Notes: a model not told the origin generated them from the sequence alone. 45,853 nucleotides of DNA from Vicinamibacteraceae bacterium (GCA_012271265.1 JAAXGQ010000031.1:1-45853), one strand, 5' to 3'. Positions 17,045 through 27,643 are shown, counted from the stretch's first letter. Translations and numbers: made by a program.

Positions 17045-19318
17045 CTAACGGTCGAAGAGCGGTGGGTGACCCAGGTTGTCCTGGGCTTCCACCACGGCTA
17101 TGGAGACCACGTTGACGATCTCCTCGACCTCGGCCCCCTGCTGGAGGACGTGCACCGGCTTGCGCAGGCCGGTCACGATCGGACCGATCGCCTGGGCCCC
17201 TCCGAGCCGCTGGAGCAGCTTGTAGGCGACGTTGCCGGCTTCGAGGCTGGGGAAGACGAGCACGTTCGCGGCGCGCTTGAGGCGCGAGAACGGGTAGTTG
17301 TCGTGGAGCAGTTCGTCCACGACCGCGGTGTCCGCCTGCATCTCGCCGTCCGCCATGAGCTCGGGGTCCCGTTCGCGGAGGATCTCGACGGCTCTCCGGA
17401 CCTTGTTCGACCGCCCGTGCGGGGCGCTGCCGAAGTTGGAGAAGGACAGCATGGCCACCCGGGGCTCCACGTCGAACCGACGGGCCACCGCCGCTGCCTG
17501 GAGGGCGATGTCGGCGAGCTCCTCCGGATCCGGATCGATGTTCACCGTCGCGTCCGCGAAGAATTTGATGTCGTTCTCGAAGACCATCAGGTAGACGCCC
17601 GCGACGCGGCGCACGCCCTTCCGCATCTGGACGACCTGGAGCGCGGGGCGGATCGTGTCCGGGTAGTGCTGGGTGAGGCCCGCCACCATCGCGTCGGCGT
17701 CCCCCACGGCCACCATCATCGCCCCGAAGAAGTTCGGGTTCCGGATCAGCTGGCGGGCCTTCGCGAGCCCCACGCCGCGCCGACGGCGGATCTCGAAGAG
17801 TCGCCGGGCGTAGGCGCGCATCGCCTCCGCGCGGCTCGGGTTCACGATCCGGGCCCCGGGTATCTCCACTCCCAGCGCCGTGCATCGCTCGCGGATGACT
17901 TCACCGCGGCCGAGCAGAATGGGACGGGCGATGCCGTCGTCGAGAAGCTGCTGCGCAGCGCGGAGGATGCGGGGCTCCTCCCCCTCGGGAAAGACGACGG
18001 ACCGGGTGGACTTCTTCGCCCGGCCGATCACCTTGCGCATGACCTCCCGCTCGAGTCCGAGCCGGGCTTCGAGCGCGTGGACGTACTCGTCGTGGTCGAT
18101 CCCGATCCGCGCCACACCGCTCTCCATCGCCGCCTTCGCCACCGCTGGCGCCTCCCACAGGAGGACCCGCGAGTCGAACGGGGAGGGAATCAGGTACTCC
18201 GGACCGAAGCGCATCCGCTCCTTCCCGTGAGCGCGCATCACCGAGTCGGGGACATCCTCCTTGGTGAGCGCCGCGAGCGACCGGGCCGCCGCCAGCTTCA
18301 TCGCCATGTTGATGGTCCGGGCGTGGACATCGAGGGCGCCCCGGAAGATGAACGGGAAGCCGAGGACGTTGTTCACCTGGTTCGGGTAGTCGGAGCGTCC
18401 GGTGGCCATGAAGACATCGCCGCGGGCGTCCATGGCGTCGTCCCAGGTGATTTCCGGGTCCGGATTCGCCATGGCCATGACCAGCGGCCTGTCGTTCATC
18501 GAGACCACCATCTCCTTCGAGACGGCGTCCTTGACCGAGAGCCCCATGAACACGTCGGCGCCCCGCATCGCATCGGAGAGCGTCCGGGCCGTGGTGTCCT
18601 GCGCGTACCGCTCCTTGAACTCGTTCATCCCGGCGCCGCGCCCCCGGTAGATGACTCCCCGGGAATCGCACATGAGGATGTTCTCGTGGGGAACCCCCAG
18701 GTGTTCGGCGAGGTCGGCGCAGGCGATCCCCGCGGCGCCGGCGCCGTTGATCACGATGCGCGTCTCGGCCGGGTCCTTGTCGGTCAGCTCCAGCCAGTTC
18801 AGGAAGGCCGCCCCGGAGATGATCGCCGTCCCGTGCTGGTCGTCGTGGAAGACGGGGATGTTCATCTCCTGCCGCAGCCGGGACTCGACGTGGAAGCAGT
18901 CAGGCGCCTTGATGTCCTCGAGGTTGATCCCCCCGAAGGTGGGTTCGAGCGCCTTGACGACCCGGACCACCTCTTCGGGGTCGGTGACGTTCAGCTCGAT
19001 GTCGAAGACATCGATGTCGGCAAACCGCTTGAAGAGGACGCCCTTCCCCTCCATGACCGGCTTCGCCGCAAGGGGGCCGATGTTCCCGAGGCCGAGCACT
19101 GCGGTGCCGTTGGTGACCACGGCGACCAGGTTGCCCCGGGCGGTGTAGTCGAACACCTTCGCGGTGTCGGCGTGGATCTCGCGGCAGGGCTCGGCGACCC
19201 CCGGGCTGTAGGCGAGGGTGAGGTCCCGCTGGGTCTGGGTCGGCTTGGTCGGCCGGACCTCGATCTTTCCGGCCCGGCCGGCGGCGTGGTAGTCGAGAGC
19301 GTCCTGCTTGCGAATCAC
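17045..19318 (-). CDS. maeB: NADP-dependent malic enzyme with phosphotransacetylase-like C-terminal domain
   Basis: A 757-residue cytosolic enzyme converting malate to pyruvate and CO2. Domains: malic N-terminal (about 15-150; [12 protein letters not shown] and [13 protein letters not shown]), NAD(P)-binding (about 165-400; [20 protein letters not shown]), and a phosphate acetyl/butyryltransferase-like domain (about 430-757; [22 protein letters not shown]). In MaeB-type enzymes the last domain is regulatory, responding to acetyl-CoA. GTG at 19318 is preceded by AAGGAG at 7 bases. A TAGACT -10 box lies about 115 bases upstream. It points away from the sigma/RND operon but on the same strand, so read-through from that operon is possible. 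Confidence 0.95.
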   Translation of the reverse strand: MIRKQDALDYHAAGRAGKIEVRPTKPTQTQRDLTLAYSPGVAEPCREIHADTAKVFDYTARGNLVAVVTNGTAVLGLGNIGPLAAKPVMEGKGVLFKRFADIDVFDIELNVTDPEEVVRVVKALEPTFGGINLEDIKAPDCFHVESRLRQEMNIPVFHDDQHGTAIISGAAFLNWLELTDKDPAETRIVINGAGAAGIACADLAEHLGVPHENILMCDSRGVIYRGRGAGMNEFKERYAQDTTARTLSDAMRGADVFMGLSVKDAVSKEMVVSMNDRPLVMAMANPDPEITWDDAMDARGDVFMATGRSDYPNQVNNVLGFPFIFRGALDVHARTINMAMKLAAARSLAALTKEDVPDSVMRAHGKERMRFGPEYLIPSPFDSRVLLWEAPAVAKAAMESGVARIGIDHDEYVHALEARLGLEREVMRKVIGRAKKSTRSVVFPEGEEPRILRAAQQLLDDGIARPILLGRGEVIRERCTALGVEIPGARIVNPSRAEAMRAYARRLFEIRRRRGVGLAKARQLIRNPNFFGAMMVAVGDADAMVAGLTQHYPDTIRPALQVVQMRKGVRRVAGVYLMVFENDIKFFADATVNIDPDPEELADIALQAAAVARRFDVEPRVAMLSFSNFGSAPHGRSNKVRRAVEILRERDPELMADGEMQADTAVVDELLHDNYPFSRLKRAANVLVFPSLEAGNVAYKLLQRLGGAQAIGPIVTGLRKPVHVLQQGAEVEEIVNVVSIAVVEAQDNLGHPPLFDR

Positions 19319-19434
19319 CGGGAGACTCCTTCGGCGGCGGCTCGTGAGGCGGGTTCGTCCGGGGGGCGCGTTCGTCCGACGAATCCGTTGCGGGGCCCGC
19401 CGTCAGGATGCCTTCCCGCGGCAGGGAGCGCCGA

Positions 19435-19440
19435 AGTCTA
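19435..19440 (-). promoter_or_regulatory. Candidate -10 box for the malic enzyme gene
   Basis: TAGACT on the minus strand, in the 155-bp gap between the RND permease and the malic enzyme gene. No recognisable -35. The leader would be about 110 bases. Prediction only. Confidence 0.35.
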
Positions 19441-19473
19441 GCGATGGCCCGGCCGGACCTCTGGCGAGGACGG

Positions 19474-22400
19474 TCAGCGGCCGATGACTTTGTAGATGGC
19501 GGGGATGACGAGGAGGGTGAGCGCGGTGCTGAGGACAAGGCCGCCGATGACGGCGGTGGCCATCGGTGTCCTGAGTTCGCTGCCTTCGCCGAGGCCGATC
19601 GCCATGGGGAGGAGGCCCAGGACCGTGGTCGAGGTGGTCATCAGGATCGGGCGAAGACGGACGCGACCGGCTTGCTGGAGGGCGTCGAGCTTCGCCATGC
19701 CGCTCCGGCGGAGGCGATTCGTGGTGTCGACCAGCAGGATGGCGTTGTTCACCACGATGCCGGCGAGCATGATGACCCCGATCAGGACCACCACGCTGAC
19801 CGTCACGCCGAAGAGCCACAGGGCGGCGATCACCCCGATCAGGGAAAACGGGACCGCGAACAGGATGACGAAGGGGTGGAGGAGGGACTCGAACTGCGAG
19901 GCCATGACCAGGTAGACCATGAAGATCGCGAGGGCGAGCGCGAACAGCATGCTGCGGTAGGAGGTCTCCATCTCCTCCTGCTGGCCTCCGAGGCGCCAGA
20001 AGAAGCCGGCGGGCAACTGCATGCCGTTCATCGCGGTTTCGATGTCGGTGGCGACGCTCGCGAGGTCGCGGCCGACCACGTTCGCCGTGATCGTGGCGAC
20101 CCGCTCGCCGTCGGCGCGGCGGATCTCGGCCGGGCCGGTCACTTCCTCCACATCGGCGACTGCGAGGAGCGGGATGGTCGTCTCGCCGCCGTCGGCGATG
20201 TTCAGGTTCGCCAGATCCCGCACGCTGTCGCGGTAGGTCTCGTCGGTCCGGAGCCGGATGTCGATGGACCGGTCCTCCCGCTGGATGTCCGTCGCGATGT
20301 CTCCGAGCACCTTGGACCGGATCAGGTTGCCGAGCTGGTTCGTGTTGTAGCCGAGCGCCGCCACCCGCTGGCGGTCGAAGCGCACGTGCAGCTCCGGATT
20401 GCCGCCCTCGGTCGAGGCCTTCACGTCCTCGAGGCCCGGAATCCGGTCGAGCAACGTCACTGCCTCGTCGGCCACCTGCTGGAGCAGGGTCAGGTTGTAG
20501 CCCCGGATGTCCAGTTCGACCTCGGTGCGGAAGCTGAAGTAGGAAGGACGCCCGAACAGGTAGACCAGGTCTTCATCCGCCTCGAACTCGGGGCGGAAGG
20601 CGGCCATCGCCGCCTCTTCCCGCTCCCGATCCACCGGAGGGTCGAGGACGACGGTGATCTGGCCGATGTTCTCCCGGAGATCGCCGGCGGCGCCGCCGTG
20701 GGTGCTGCTGGTGCCCGCCGTGGAGTACACCGTGCGGGCGCCGGGAAGCGTGGACGCGACCCGCTCGAACCGTTCCAGCCGGCGGGAGTTGATGTCGAGG
20801 TGGGTGCCCGGCGGCAGCTCGGTGTTCACGAAGAACTCGCCCTGGATGAGCTCCGGCACGAGCTCCTGGCCAAGGCGGGGATAGATCCAGCCGGCCCCGG
20901 CCAGGAGGACGACCGCGAAGCCGATGACCCGCAGCGGATGGCGGAGGGCGGCCCGCAGGACGGACGGGTAGGCGCCGACGATCGCCCGGAAGCCGAACTG
21001 GAAGACGTGGCCAGGCAGCCAGAGGATCGCGCCCACCAGCCACTGGAGCCCCTTCATCACCGCCCCGAAGGCGACGGCGCCGGCCGTGCCCACGCCGGCG
21101 AGCACCCTGCCGACGACTCGGCCCGCTTTCGTGCGGAACGTGGCCTGCTCCTCCACCGCGGTCCTGCGAAACTCGCGCGAGGCGAGCATCGGGATCAGGG
21201 TCAGGGCAACCAGCAGCGAAACGCCCAGCGAGAACGTGACCGTAAGCGCCTGGTCCCCGAAAAGCTGGCCGGCGATGCCTTCCACGAACACGATCGGGAC
21301 GAAGACGCAGATGGTGGTCATCGTGCTGGCGACGACCGCCTGCCCCACCTCCCCGGTGCCGATCCGGGCGGCATCGACGAGGTCGAGCCCGTCCTGACGT
21401 TTCCGCTTGATCGCTTCGAGGACGACGATCGAGTTGTCGACCAGGAGACCGATGCCCAGGGTGATGCCTCCGAGCGACATGATGTTCAGCGACACGCCGG
21501 ACACGAACATCAGGAAGAAGGTGCCGATGACGGAGATCGGGATCGAGATCCCGATGATCAGGGTGGAGCGGAGCTCGCCGAGGAAGAGGACGAGCACCAG
21601 CACCGCCAGAACGCCGCCGTAGATCGCGGTCTGGAGCACCTCCGAAACGGACTGGCGGATATAGCGGGCCTGGTCGGTCACCAGCGTCAGTTCGAGGTCC
21701 TCCCCCACCTGATCGAGCCGAGGGCCGAGGGAATCCACCCGCTCGATCACCGCATCGGCCACGGTGACGGTGTTCGTCCCGCCTTCCTTGTAGACCGCGA
21801 TCTCGATCGCTTCCCGGCCGTTCATCCGGGTGATCACCTCGCGTTCCTTCACGCCCCGCCGGATCGTCGCCACGTCATCCAGGCGGATCACGGTCCGCCC
21901 CACGTCGACCACGACGTTCCGCATGTCCTCGGGACGCTCGAACTCGTTGATCGTGCGCACGAGGTACTCGGCGCCGCCGTCGAGGAGCCGTCCGGCGGTG
22001 AGGTTCACGTTCTCCTGGGAGAGGCGGTTCACCACCGCGGGAACCGAGAGCCCGAGGGCGGCCACTTTGCGCTCGTCGATCTCGACGTGAATCTCCTCCT
22101 CGAGACCGCCGGTGACGAGGACCGCCGCCACGCCCTCCACGCGCTCCAGCTCCCGCTGGACCTCCTGCTCCGCGAGGAGCCGCAGCCTGACCAGGTCCTC
22201 CTCCCCGGTCAGACCGAAGCGGAGAATCGGATCAAGCGAAGGGTCGAACCGCAGCAGAGTGGGGCGCGGCGCGTCCAGCGGGAGGCGCACCAGGTCGAGC
22301 CGCTCCCGCACGTCGAGGGCGGCCACGTCCATGTCCGTGCCCCAGCCGAACTCCAGGGTGACCTCGCTCAGGTCGGGGCGCGACGAGGAAACCACCCGCA

Positions 22401-22632
22401 CCACGTTGTTCACCACGCCGACCCCGTTCTCGATGGGCCGGGTGATCAGGTTCTCGATCTCCGACGGGGCAGCGCCCTCGTAATCGGTCTGGACGCTCAG
22501 CGACGGGTAGGTGATGTCCGGGAGCAGATCCACTGCGAGCCGGCTGAACCCCACGCTCCCGAAGACCACGATGGCGATGAACAGCACCAGCACCGTCACC
22601 GGACGGCGGATGGAGAACTCCACGATGCGCAC
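19474..22632 (-). CDS. RND efflux permease (HAE1/AcrB-like), second of two in the operon
   Basis: A 1052-residue proton-driven pump with the 12-helix RND layout. The N-terminus VRIVEFSIRRPVTVLVLFIA and LPDITYPSLSVQTDYEGAAP are typical. Helix 4 reads GLLVDNSIVVLEAI, with Asp at about 399 and Asn in place of the second AcrB Asp. Helix 10 has GIVVNNAILLVDTTNRLRR. GTG at 22632 is preceded by GAGGAG. It lies 47 bp after the adaptor gene, whose product it most likely uses. Substrate unknown; drugs, lipids or envelope metabolites are all possible. No outer-membrane partner is encoded in the operon. Confidence 0.92.
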   Translation of the reverse strand: MRIVEFSIRRPVTVLVLFIAIVVFGSVGFSRLAVDLLPDITYPSLSVQTDYEGAAPSEIENLITRPIENGVGVVNNVVRVVSSSRPDLSEVTLEFGWGTDMDVAALDVRERLDLVRLPLDAPRPTLLRFDPSLDPILRFGLTGEEDLVRLRLLAEQEVQRELERVEGVAAVLVTGGLEEEIHVEIDERKVAALGLSVPAVVNRLSQENVNLTAGRLLDGGAEYLVRTINEFERPEDMRNVVVDVGRTVIRLDDVATIRRGVKEREVITRMNGREAIEIAVYKEGGTNTVTVADAVIERVDSLGPRLDQVGEDLELTLVTDQARYIRQSVSEVLQTAIYGGVLAVLVLVLFLGELRSTLIIGISIPISVIGTFFLMFVSGVSLNIMSLGGITLGIGLLVDNSIVVLEAIKRKRQDGLDLVDAARIGTGEVGQAVVASTMTTICVFVPIVFVEGIAGQLFGDQALTVTFSLGVSLLVALTLIPMLASREFRRTAVEEQATFRTKAGRVVGRVLAGVGTAGAVAFGAVMKGLQWLVGAILWLPGHVFQFGFRAIVGAYPSVLRAALRHPLRVIGFAVVLLAGAGWIYPRLGQELVPELIQGEFFVNTELPPGTHLDINSRRLERFERVASTLPGARTVYSTAGTSSTHGGAAGDLRENIGQITVVLDPPVDREREEAAMAAFRPEFEADEDLVYLFGRPSYFSFRTEVELDIRGYNLTLLQQVADEAVTLLDRIPGLEDVKASTEGGNPELHVRFDRQRVAALGYNTNQLGNLIRSKVLGDIATDIQREDRSIDIRLRTDETYRDSVRDLANLNIADGGETTIPLLAVADVEEVTGPAEIRRADGERVATITANVVGRDLASVATDIETAMNGMQLPAGFFWRLGGQQEEMETSYRSMLFALALAIFMVYLVMASQFESLLHPFVILFAVPFSLIGVIAALWLFGVTVSVVVLIGVIMLAGIVVNNAILLVDTTNRLRRSGMAKLDALQQAGRVRLRPILMTTSTTVLGLLPMAIGLGEGSELRTPMATAVIGGLVLSTALTLLVIPAIYKVIGR

Positions 22633-22679
22633 GCCGCAATCTCCTCAGGTGGTCAGGCGTTCGGGGAAGAGCGCCGGGT

Positions 22680-24305
22680 TCAGCGCGGCTCGCGGAGTCG
22701 GGCCAGCATCGCGTCGATGCGCTGGTCGGGAACGCCCCGCGCGCGGAGACGCTCGCGAAGCGCCTCAACCTCTTCCTCGCCCATCGCAGGAAGCGCCGCG
22801 CGCTCTTCGGGGGTCAGGAGCGGCGTGCGGCCACCCCCGTCCGGAGCGCCCCCCCAGCCCCGCCGGAGCCGCTCTTCGATCTGCTCCTCGCTGAAGCCCA
22901 TCGTGCGGAGCCGCTGCCGGATGCCCTCGCGCTGCTGCGGCGAGAGGTTTTCGGCCCGACGCCCGCCGGCAGCCGGCGTCGCGCCCGCGCGTGCCGGGGG
23001 TTCGCTCCGGACAGGCTGCACGGACGCAGGAGACGCTTCCTCAGGCGTCGCCGCCGGACGGCGGGGCGCGGAGAGACGCTCCTCGATCTGGTCGTCGGTC
23101 ATCCCCCGCTCCCGCATCCGGGCGCGGATCGCTTCCCGGCGCTCCTCGCTCATCCCGCCGACGTCGGCCGCGGTGCGCGTCGGGGCAGCCTCTTCGGCGC
23201 CGGGACCCACAAGAATCTGGACGGCGGAGGCCTCGGTCAACCCGTCCTGACCCACGACGATCACCCGATCCCCGCGTTGCAGGCCGCTCAGCACTTCCAC
23301 CCGGTCCCCATCCTCGTAGCCAAGCGTCACGTCCCGGCGGTAGGCGGCTCCTTCCTCCACCACGAAGACCGAATCGGCGAGGCTCTCCAGCGAGAGCGCG
23401 CGCTTCGGCATGATGAGGGCGTTCTCGCGGACATCGGTGACGAGGCGCACCGTCGCGAACATCCCCGGGCTCAACCGGCCCTGCCGGTCCACCTCGAGGG
23501 TGACCCGAACCGTCCCGGTAGCGGCGTCCACGACCGGGCTCACCCGAAGCACCTCGCCCCGGAACTCTTCGCCGGGGAAGGCCTCGACCTCGAGGAGGGC
23601 CGGCTGCCCGACCGAGAGTCGGCTCAGGTCCCGCTCGGGAACGGCGATCTGGCAGAGCAGCGGGTCGAAGTCCGAGATGCGGAAGAGACGCTGCCCGTTC
23701 GTGACGGTCTCGCCGTGCTTGACCGCCCGTTCGATGATCAGCCCGCCAAACGGAGCCCGCACCTGGGTGTAGTCCAGCAGGATGCGGTTTCCGGACAACT
23801 GCGCCGTCGCGGCTTCGAGCGCCGATTCGGCGCTGTCGTGGACCTCCTGGCTGATCACCTGGTTCAACAGGGACGCGCGGGCGCGCTCGTAGGCCACCTC
23901 GGCCTGGCGGACCTGAACGGCGGAAATCTCCACCTGGGCCCGCTGCTCGGTCCCGTCAATCCGCGCGAGTGCCTCGCCGGCCTCCACCATCTCCCCCTCT
24001 TCCGTGAGGATCTCGACCAGCGGCCCGCCGATCCGGGCGACGATGTCCACCTCCCGTTCGGCCTCGAGGGTCCCATTGGTCTCGATGTAGGCCGCGATGT
24101 CCCCGGGAAGGATCTCCACCACTTCCACCGGGACCGCGGAACCGCCGGTGGCCGGATCGCCGCCCGGGAAGCCGCCGCCGAAGCCGCCCGGCCCGCCGCC
24201 CTTGCCCGGGGGCGCCGCCTCGTCGCCGCCCGAGCCGCACGCCCAGGCCATGGCGACGAGCAGCAGCGGGAGCAGGGTGTGCCGGAAGGGAGGGAGGTGG
24301 TTCAT
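22680..24305 (-). CDS. RND membrane-fusion lipoprotein with a repeated C-terminal tail
   Basis: A 541-residue periplasmic adaptor. The lipobox MAWAC places Cys at about 23, followed by a Gly-rich linker. The adaptor core (about 55-365) has the barrel-sandwich halves EVDIVARIGGPLVEILTEEG and YTQVRAPFGGLIIERAVKHG (each a lipoyl half) around a short hairpin, then the beta-barrel. After about residue 370 comes a ~170-residue extension not usual for the family. It contains three similar helical units separated by Pro/Ala/Gly-rich linkers: REAIRARMRERGMTDDQIEE, REGIRQRLRTMGFSEEQIEE and EALRERLRARGVPDQRIDAM. ATG at 24305 gives the best signal peptide; a TTG at 24323 is the alternative. It sits between two permease genes and probably serves both. 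Confidence 0.9.
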   Translation of the reverse strand: MNHLPPFRHTLLPLLLVAMAWACGSGGDEAAPPGKGGGPGGFGGGFPGGDPATGGSAVPVEVVEILPGDIAAYIETNGTLEAEREVDIVARIGGPLVEILTEEGEMVEAGEALARIDGTEQRAQVEISAVQVRQAEVAYERARASLLNQVISQEVHDSAESALEAATAQLSGNRILLDYTQVRAPFGGLIIERAVKHGETVTNGQRLFRISDFDPLLCQIAVPERDLSRLSVGQPALLEVEAFPGEEFRGEVLRVSPVVDAATGTVRVTLEVDRQGRLSPGMFATVRLVTDVRENALIMPKRALSLESLADSVFVVEEGAAYRRDVTLGYEDGDRVEVLSGLQRGDRVIVVGQDGLTEASAVQILVGPGAEEAAPTRTAADVGGMSEERREAIRARMRERGMTDDQIEERLSAPRRPAATPEEASPASVQPVRSEPPARAGATPAAGGRRAENLSPQQREGIRQRLRTMGFSEEQIEERLRRGWGGAPDGGGRTPLLTPEERAALPAMGEEEVEALRERLRARGVPDQRIDAMLARLREPR

Positions 24306-24363
24306 GGAAAGCGGAGCGGACAAAGCGAAGGGATCGCGGGTGGGGAGGACCGAAACGGGTCCG

Positions 24364-27300
24364 TCAGGACGCGGGAGACGTGGAGGGAGCGGGGGAGGTG
24401 ACCGCCTCGACGGCGACCGGAGCCAGCGCCTTCGGCTTCGAGGTGAACGGCCAGAGGAGCCCCTTCAGGGTGTCGGTGACGGCATAGATCGTGGGAACGA
24501 GCAGGAGGGTCAGGAATGTCGAGGTCGGCAGACCACCGGCGAGGACCAGTCCGATGGGAGCCCAGTTTCCGGCGCGCCCGTCCACGGACCCGAAGAGCCC
24601 CGGCAAGAAGTAGGGAGCAGCAAGCGGCATGAGCCCGCAGAACGTCGTGAGCGCCGTCATGATGACCGGGCGCAGCCGGTGTTCGCTGCCCAGGACCAGC
24701 GCTTCGTCGCGGCTCAGACCTTTCCTTCGGAGGTCGTTCACATGCGCGATGAGGACGATCGCGTTGTTGACGACGATCCCCGCGAGCAGCGCGAGGCCGA
24801 GCATCGCGGTGTTGTCCAGCGTCTGCCCGGTCAGCTTCAGGGTCATGGCCACCCCGATGAAGGAGAAGGGGATGGCGAACATGATGACCGCCGGGTGGAG
24901 GAAGCTCTCGAAGAGGGCGACCATGATCAGGTAGATGAGCAGCAGCGCGAACGCGAAGGCGAACCCCACCTGGGAGAAGTCCGCCTCCCCCATCCGCGAC
25001 CAGCGGTCGAAGCTCCACTCGTAGCCGGGTGGCAGGGAGATCCCGGCCAGAACGGTCTGGACTTCGCCCATCAGGCGGAAGGACGCGCCCCGGGTCGTCG
25101 TGTTCGCCCGGATCGAGAGCTTCGGCCGCCGGTCCTCGCGCTCGATGCTGCGGGGACCGCTCACCGCCTGGAAGTCGGCCATGGCGCCGATGGGCACCTG
25201 GCCGTCGCCGGCGGCGACCGGCAGCCGCGCGAGCTGCTCGAGGCTCTCCCGCTCATCCTCCGGGAACTGGACGATGATGTCCACTTCGCGGCGGTCGCTC
25301 TCGATTGTCCCCACCGGGCGCGAGGTGAGGGCGCTCCGCACGCTCTGGGCCACGGCGTTCGTGGAGATCCCCGTCGCGAGCGCCCGCTCCGGAAACACCG
25401 AGACGTGGAGTTCCTCGGTGCCGCTCTCGAGGGAGGTGTCCACGTCGCGGACCCACGGGAGTTCCTGAAGAGCCTCGACCACCCGGTCGGCCACGAGTTC
25501 CAGAACGGCCGAGTCGTCTCCCTTGAGGTCAAGGCTGACCCCGCCGCCGCCACCCCCCGGGCCGCGCTGGCGGGCCTGGGCGATGCGGAACGTCACGCCG
25601 GGAATCGTGGGCAGCATCTCCCGGATTTCCTCGTTGATCTCCTGCACGCTGCGCGTCGACTCGGTCTCGTCCTTCAGGTAGAGCTCGAACCGCCGCCCGC
25701 CGCCGCCATAGCCCCCCCGGGAGCGGCCTCCTCCCTGGCGGAACTCGTAGACCACGTCGGCGATCTCGAGCTGCTCGCGGCGCGCCTCGATCAGCCCGGC
25801 CACCTGCTCCATGACCCCGCGGGTCTCGTCGATGGAGTACGCGGTGGGCACGTCCACGTTGATCGTGACCTCCCGGGCCACGGTCTGGGTCTGACCGGCG
25901 CGCTCGATGCCCTGGTAGAGCCACCAGGCGAGGCCGAGCATGCCGACCGCGACGAGCAGGGAGACGAAGTTGTGCCGCAGCGTGAGCCGGATCGTCCGGC
26001 CGTACCAGCCGGCGAGCCAGCGCATGGCGCGGGAGTAGCGGCGTTTCTCGTTCCGCAGGACGACCCCGGCCATCATCGGCACAACGGTCAGCGCGACGAG
26101 CAGCGAGGCGACGATGACCACGCTCAGGGTGAAGCCGAAGTCGATGAAGATGCGGAAGAAGCCGCCCATCGTGGTGCCGAGGAAGACGAGAGGCACGAAG
26201 ACGCAGAGCGTCGTGGCGGCGCCGGCGATGATCGGCATGGTGACGGCCGAGGCCCCCTGGATCGCCGCCGTCCGAGAGTCTTGCCGGTATTCGGTGAAAT
26301 GGCGGGAGATCGAGTCGATCACCACGATCGCCGGATCGGCGAGCATGCCCACCGCCACCATGAGCCCGAACAGGCTCATCACGTTCAGCGTCGTGTCCAC
26401 GAGGCCCGCCTGGCGCCCGAGGTAGAGGATGACGAAGGTGGTGATGATGGAGAGGGGGATGGCGACCGCGACGAGGAGCGTGGTGCGGACCTTCTGCAGG
26501 AAGAGCAGCAGAATGAGGATGGCCAGCCCGCCGCCGAAGAGGCCGGCGCTCGTGAGCTGCGACAGGCCTGCCCGAACATCGAGTGAGGAATCCCGCATGT
26601 AGCGGACCCCGATATCCGCATAGCGAGGGGTCGCCGCGATCTCGGCCATCTCTTCCTTGACGCCGTCGGCGACCTGGAGGACGTTCGCGTTCGAGGCCTT
26701 GTAGATGCGGAAGGTGATCGCTTCCTCGCCGTTCAGGTAGTCGAACGAGGTCTGCTTCGGGTAGTCATAGGCCACGTCGGCCACGTCGGCGATCCGCAGG
26801 CCGGTCGTCCCGATGGGGGTGTCCCGGATGTCCTCCGGGCGGCGAAACTCGCCGATGGTGCGGACCATGAGCTTCCGCGAGCCTTCGATGATCTCGCCGC
26901 CAGACACGTTCACGTTGTTCTGGCCGAGGACGGAGGCCACGTCCCGGACATCCACCCCGAGCGCCGCCATCCGCTGGGGGTCCATGGTGACGAGGAGGTC
27001 CCGGCGGCGAACGCCGCGAAGGTCGACGCTGGCGACACCTTCCAGCCGCTCGAGGCGCGGCTGCACGATGTCCTCCGCGAAAGCGAACAGGCGCTCCCGC
27101 TCCCACGGCGCCCCCAGGTGGAACTGGAGGATCGGAATGTCGGTGCTCTGAAAGCGGCGGATGTTGATCCGCTCGATGTCGTCCGGGAGCAGGTGACGCA
27201 CGCGGTCCACCCGGTCGCGGGCCTCGACGACCATGAGGTCCATGTCGACGCCCTCGTCGAACTCGAGGCTGACGTTGCCGCTGTCCGCGTTGGCCGAGGC

Positions 27301-27600
27301 GGAGAGGACGGTGATCCCCGGAATCGTCCCCAGGCTCGCCTCCAGCGGGCGCACGATGAGGCGTTCGGTCTCCTCGGGGGAGGAGGACTCGTAGCTGACG
27401 CTGACCCAGAGGCTGTTGGCCCCGAACGAGGGCAGGAACTCCAGGGGGAGCCGGGTGAGGGAAACGTAGCCGAGGACGACGAGGCCGAGCGCGACCATCG
27501 TCACCGTGACCCGCCGGTCCACGGCGAAGCGGGCGAGGCCGCTCCCTTCGTGGCTCGGCGGGGAGGAACCGGCGGGCTCTCGGGATTCAGACATGGTCAT
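24364..27600 (-). CDS. RND efflux permease (HAE1-like) with altered helix-4 proton-relay motif
   Basis: A 1078-residue pump with the RND layout: helix 1 at about 28-46, two periplasmic porter loops and 12 helices. Helix 4 reads VAVGMLADPAIVVIDSI: the first relay Asp (about 422) remains but the next residue is Pro. Helix 10 has GIVVNNAIVLIAHVNDLRRKG (key residues NN). The second porter loop contains a Gly-rich insertion (about 680-720). ATG at 27600 (or 27594) begins the conserved part; longer upstream frame is not family-like. It is upstream of the adaptor gene and follows the LTxxQ gene by 43 bp. Two permeases with one adaptor recalls MdtABC, where two different RND subunits form one trimer. 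Confidence 0.9.
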   Translation of the reverse strand: MTMSESREPAGSSPPSHEGSGLARFAVDRRVTVTMVALGLVVLGYVSLTRLPLEFLPSFGANSLWVSVSYESSSPEETERLIVRPLEASLGTIPGITVLSASANADSGNVSLEFDEGVDMDLMVVEARDRVDRVRHLLPDDIERINIRRFQSTDIPILQFHLGAPWERERLFAFAEDIVQPRLERLEGVASVDLRGVRRRDLLVTMDPQRMAALGVDVRDVASVLGQNNVNVSGGEIIEGSRKLMVRTIGEFRRPEDIRDTPIGTTGLRIADVADVAYDYPKQTSFDYLNGEEAITFRIYKASNANVLQVADGVKEEMAEIAATPRYADIGVRYMRDSSLDVRAGLSQLTSAGLFGGGLAILILLLFLQKVRTTLLVAVAIPLSIITTFVILYLGRQAGLVDTTLNVMSLFGLMVAVGMLADPAIVVIDSISRHFTEYRQDSRTAAIQGASAVTMPIIAGAATTLCVFVPLVFLGTTMGGFFRIFIDFGFTLSVVIVASLLVALTVVPMMAGVVLRNEKRRYSRAMRWLAGWYGRTIRLTLRHNFVSLLVAVGMLGLAWWLYQGIERAGQTQTVAREVTINVDVPTAYSIDETRGVMEQVAGLIEARREQLEIADVVYEFRQGGGRSRGGYGGGGRRFELYLKDETESTRSVQEINEEIREMLPTIPGVTFRIAQARQRGPGGGGGGVSLDLKGDDSAVLELVADRVVEALQELPWVRDVDTSLESGTEELHVSVFPERALATGISTNAVAQSVRSALTSRPVGTIESDRREVDIIVQFPEDERESLEQLARLPVAAGDGQVPIGAMADFQAVSGPRSIEREDRRPKLSIRANTTTRGASFRLMGEVQTVLAGISLPPGYEWSFDRWSRMGEADFSQVGFAFAFALLLIYLIMVALFESFLHPAVIMFAIPFSFIGVAMTLKLTGQTLDNTAMLGLALLAGIVVNNAIVLIAHVNDLRRKGLSRDEALVLGSEHRLRPVIMTALTTFCGLMPLAAPYFLPGLFGSVDGRAGNWAPIGLVLAGGLPTSTFLTLLLVPTIYAVTDTLKGLLWPFTSKPKALAPVAVEAVTSPAPSTSPAS

Positions 27601-27643
27601 GGTGCGTCGGATCCATCGGGTTCGGGGTGCCGGGCGGGGTTCG

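Noticed and set aside
17066-19441. Plus-strand open frame of about 790 codons opposite the malic enzyme
   Set aside because: The minus strand encodes a complete recognised enzyme; the plus-strand translation has no known motif and biased composition.
19408-23250. A very long open frame on the plus strand (about 1280 codons)
   Set aside because: It lies opposite the RND permease and adaptor genes and shows only low-complexity His/Asp/Glu/Arg composition, as expected for an antisense shadow in GC-rich DNA.
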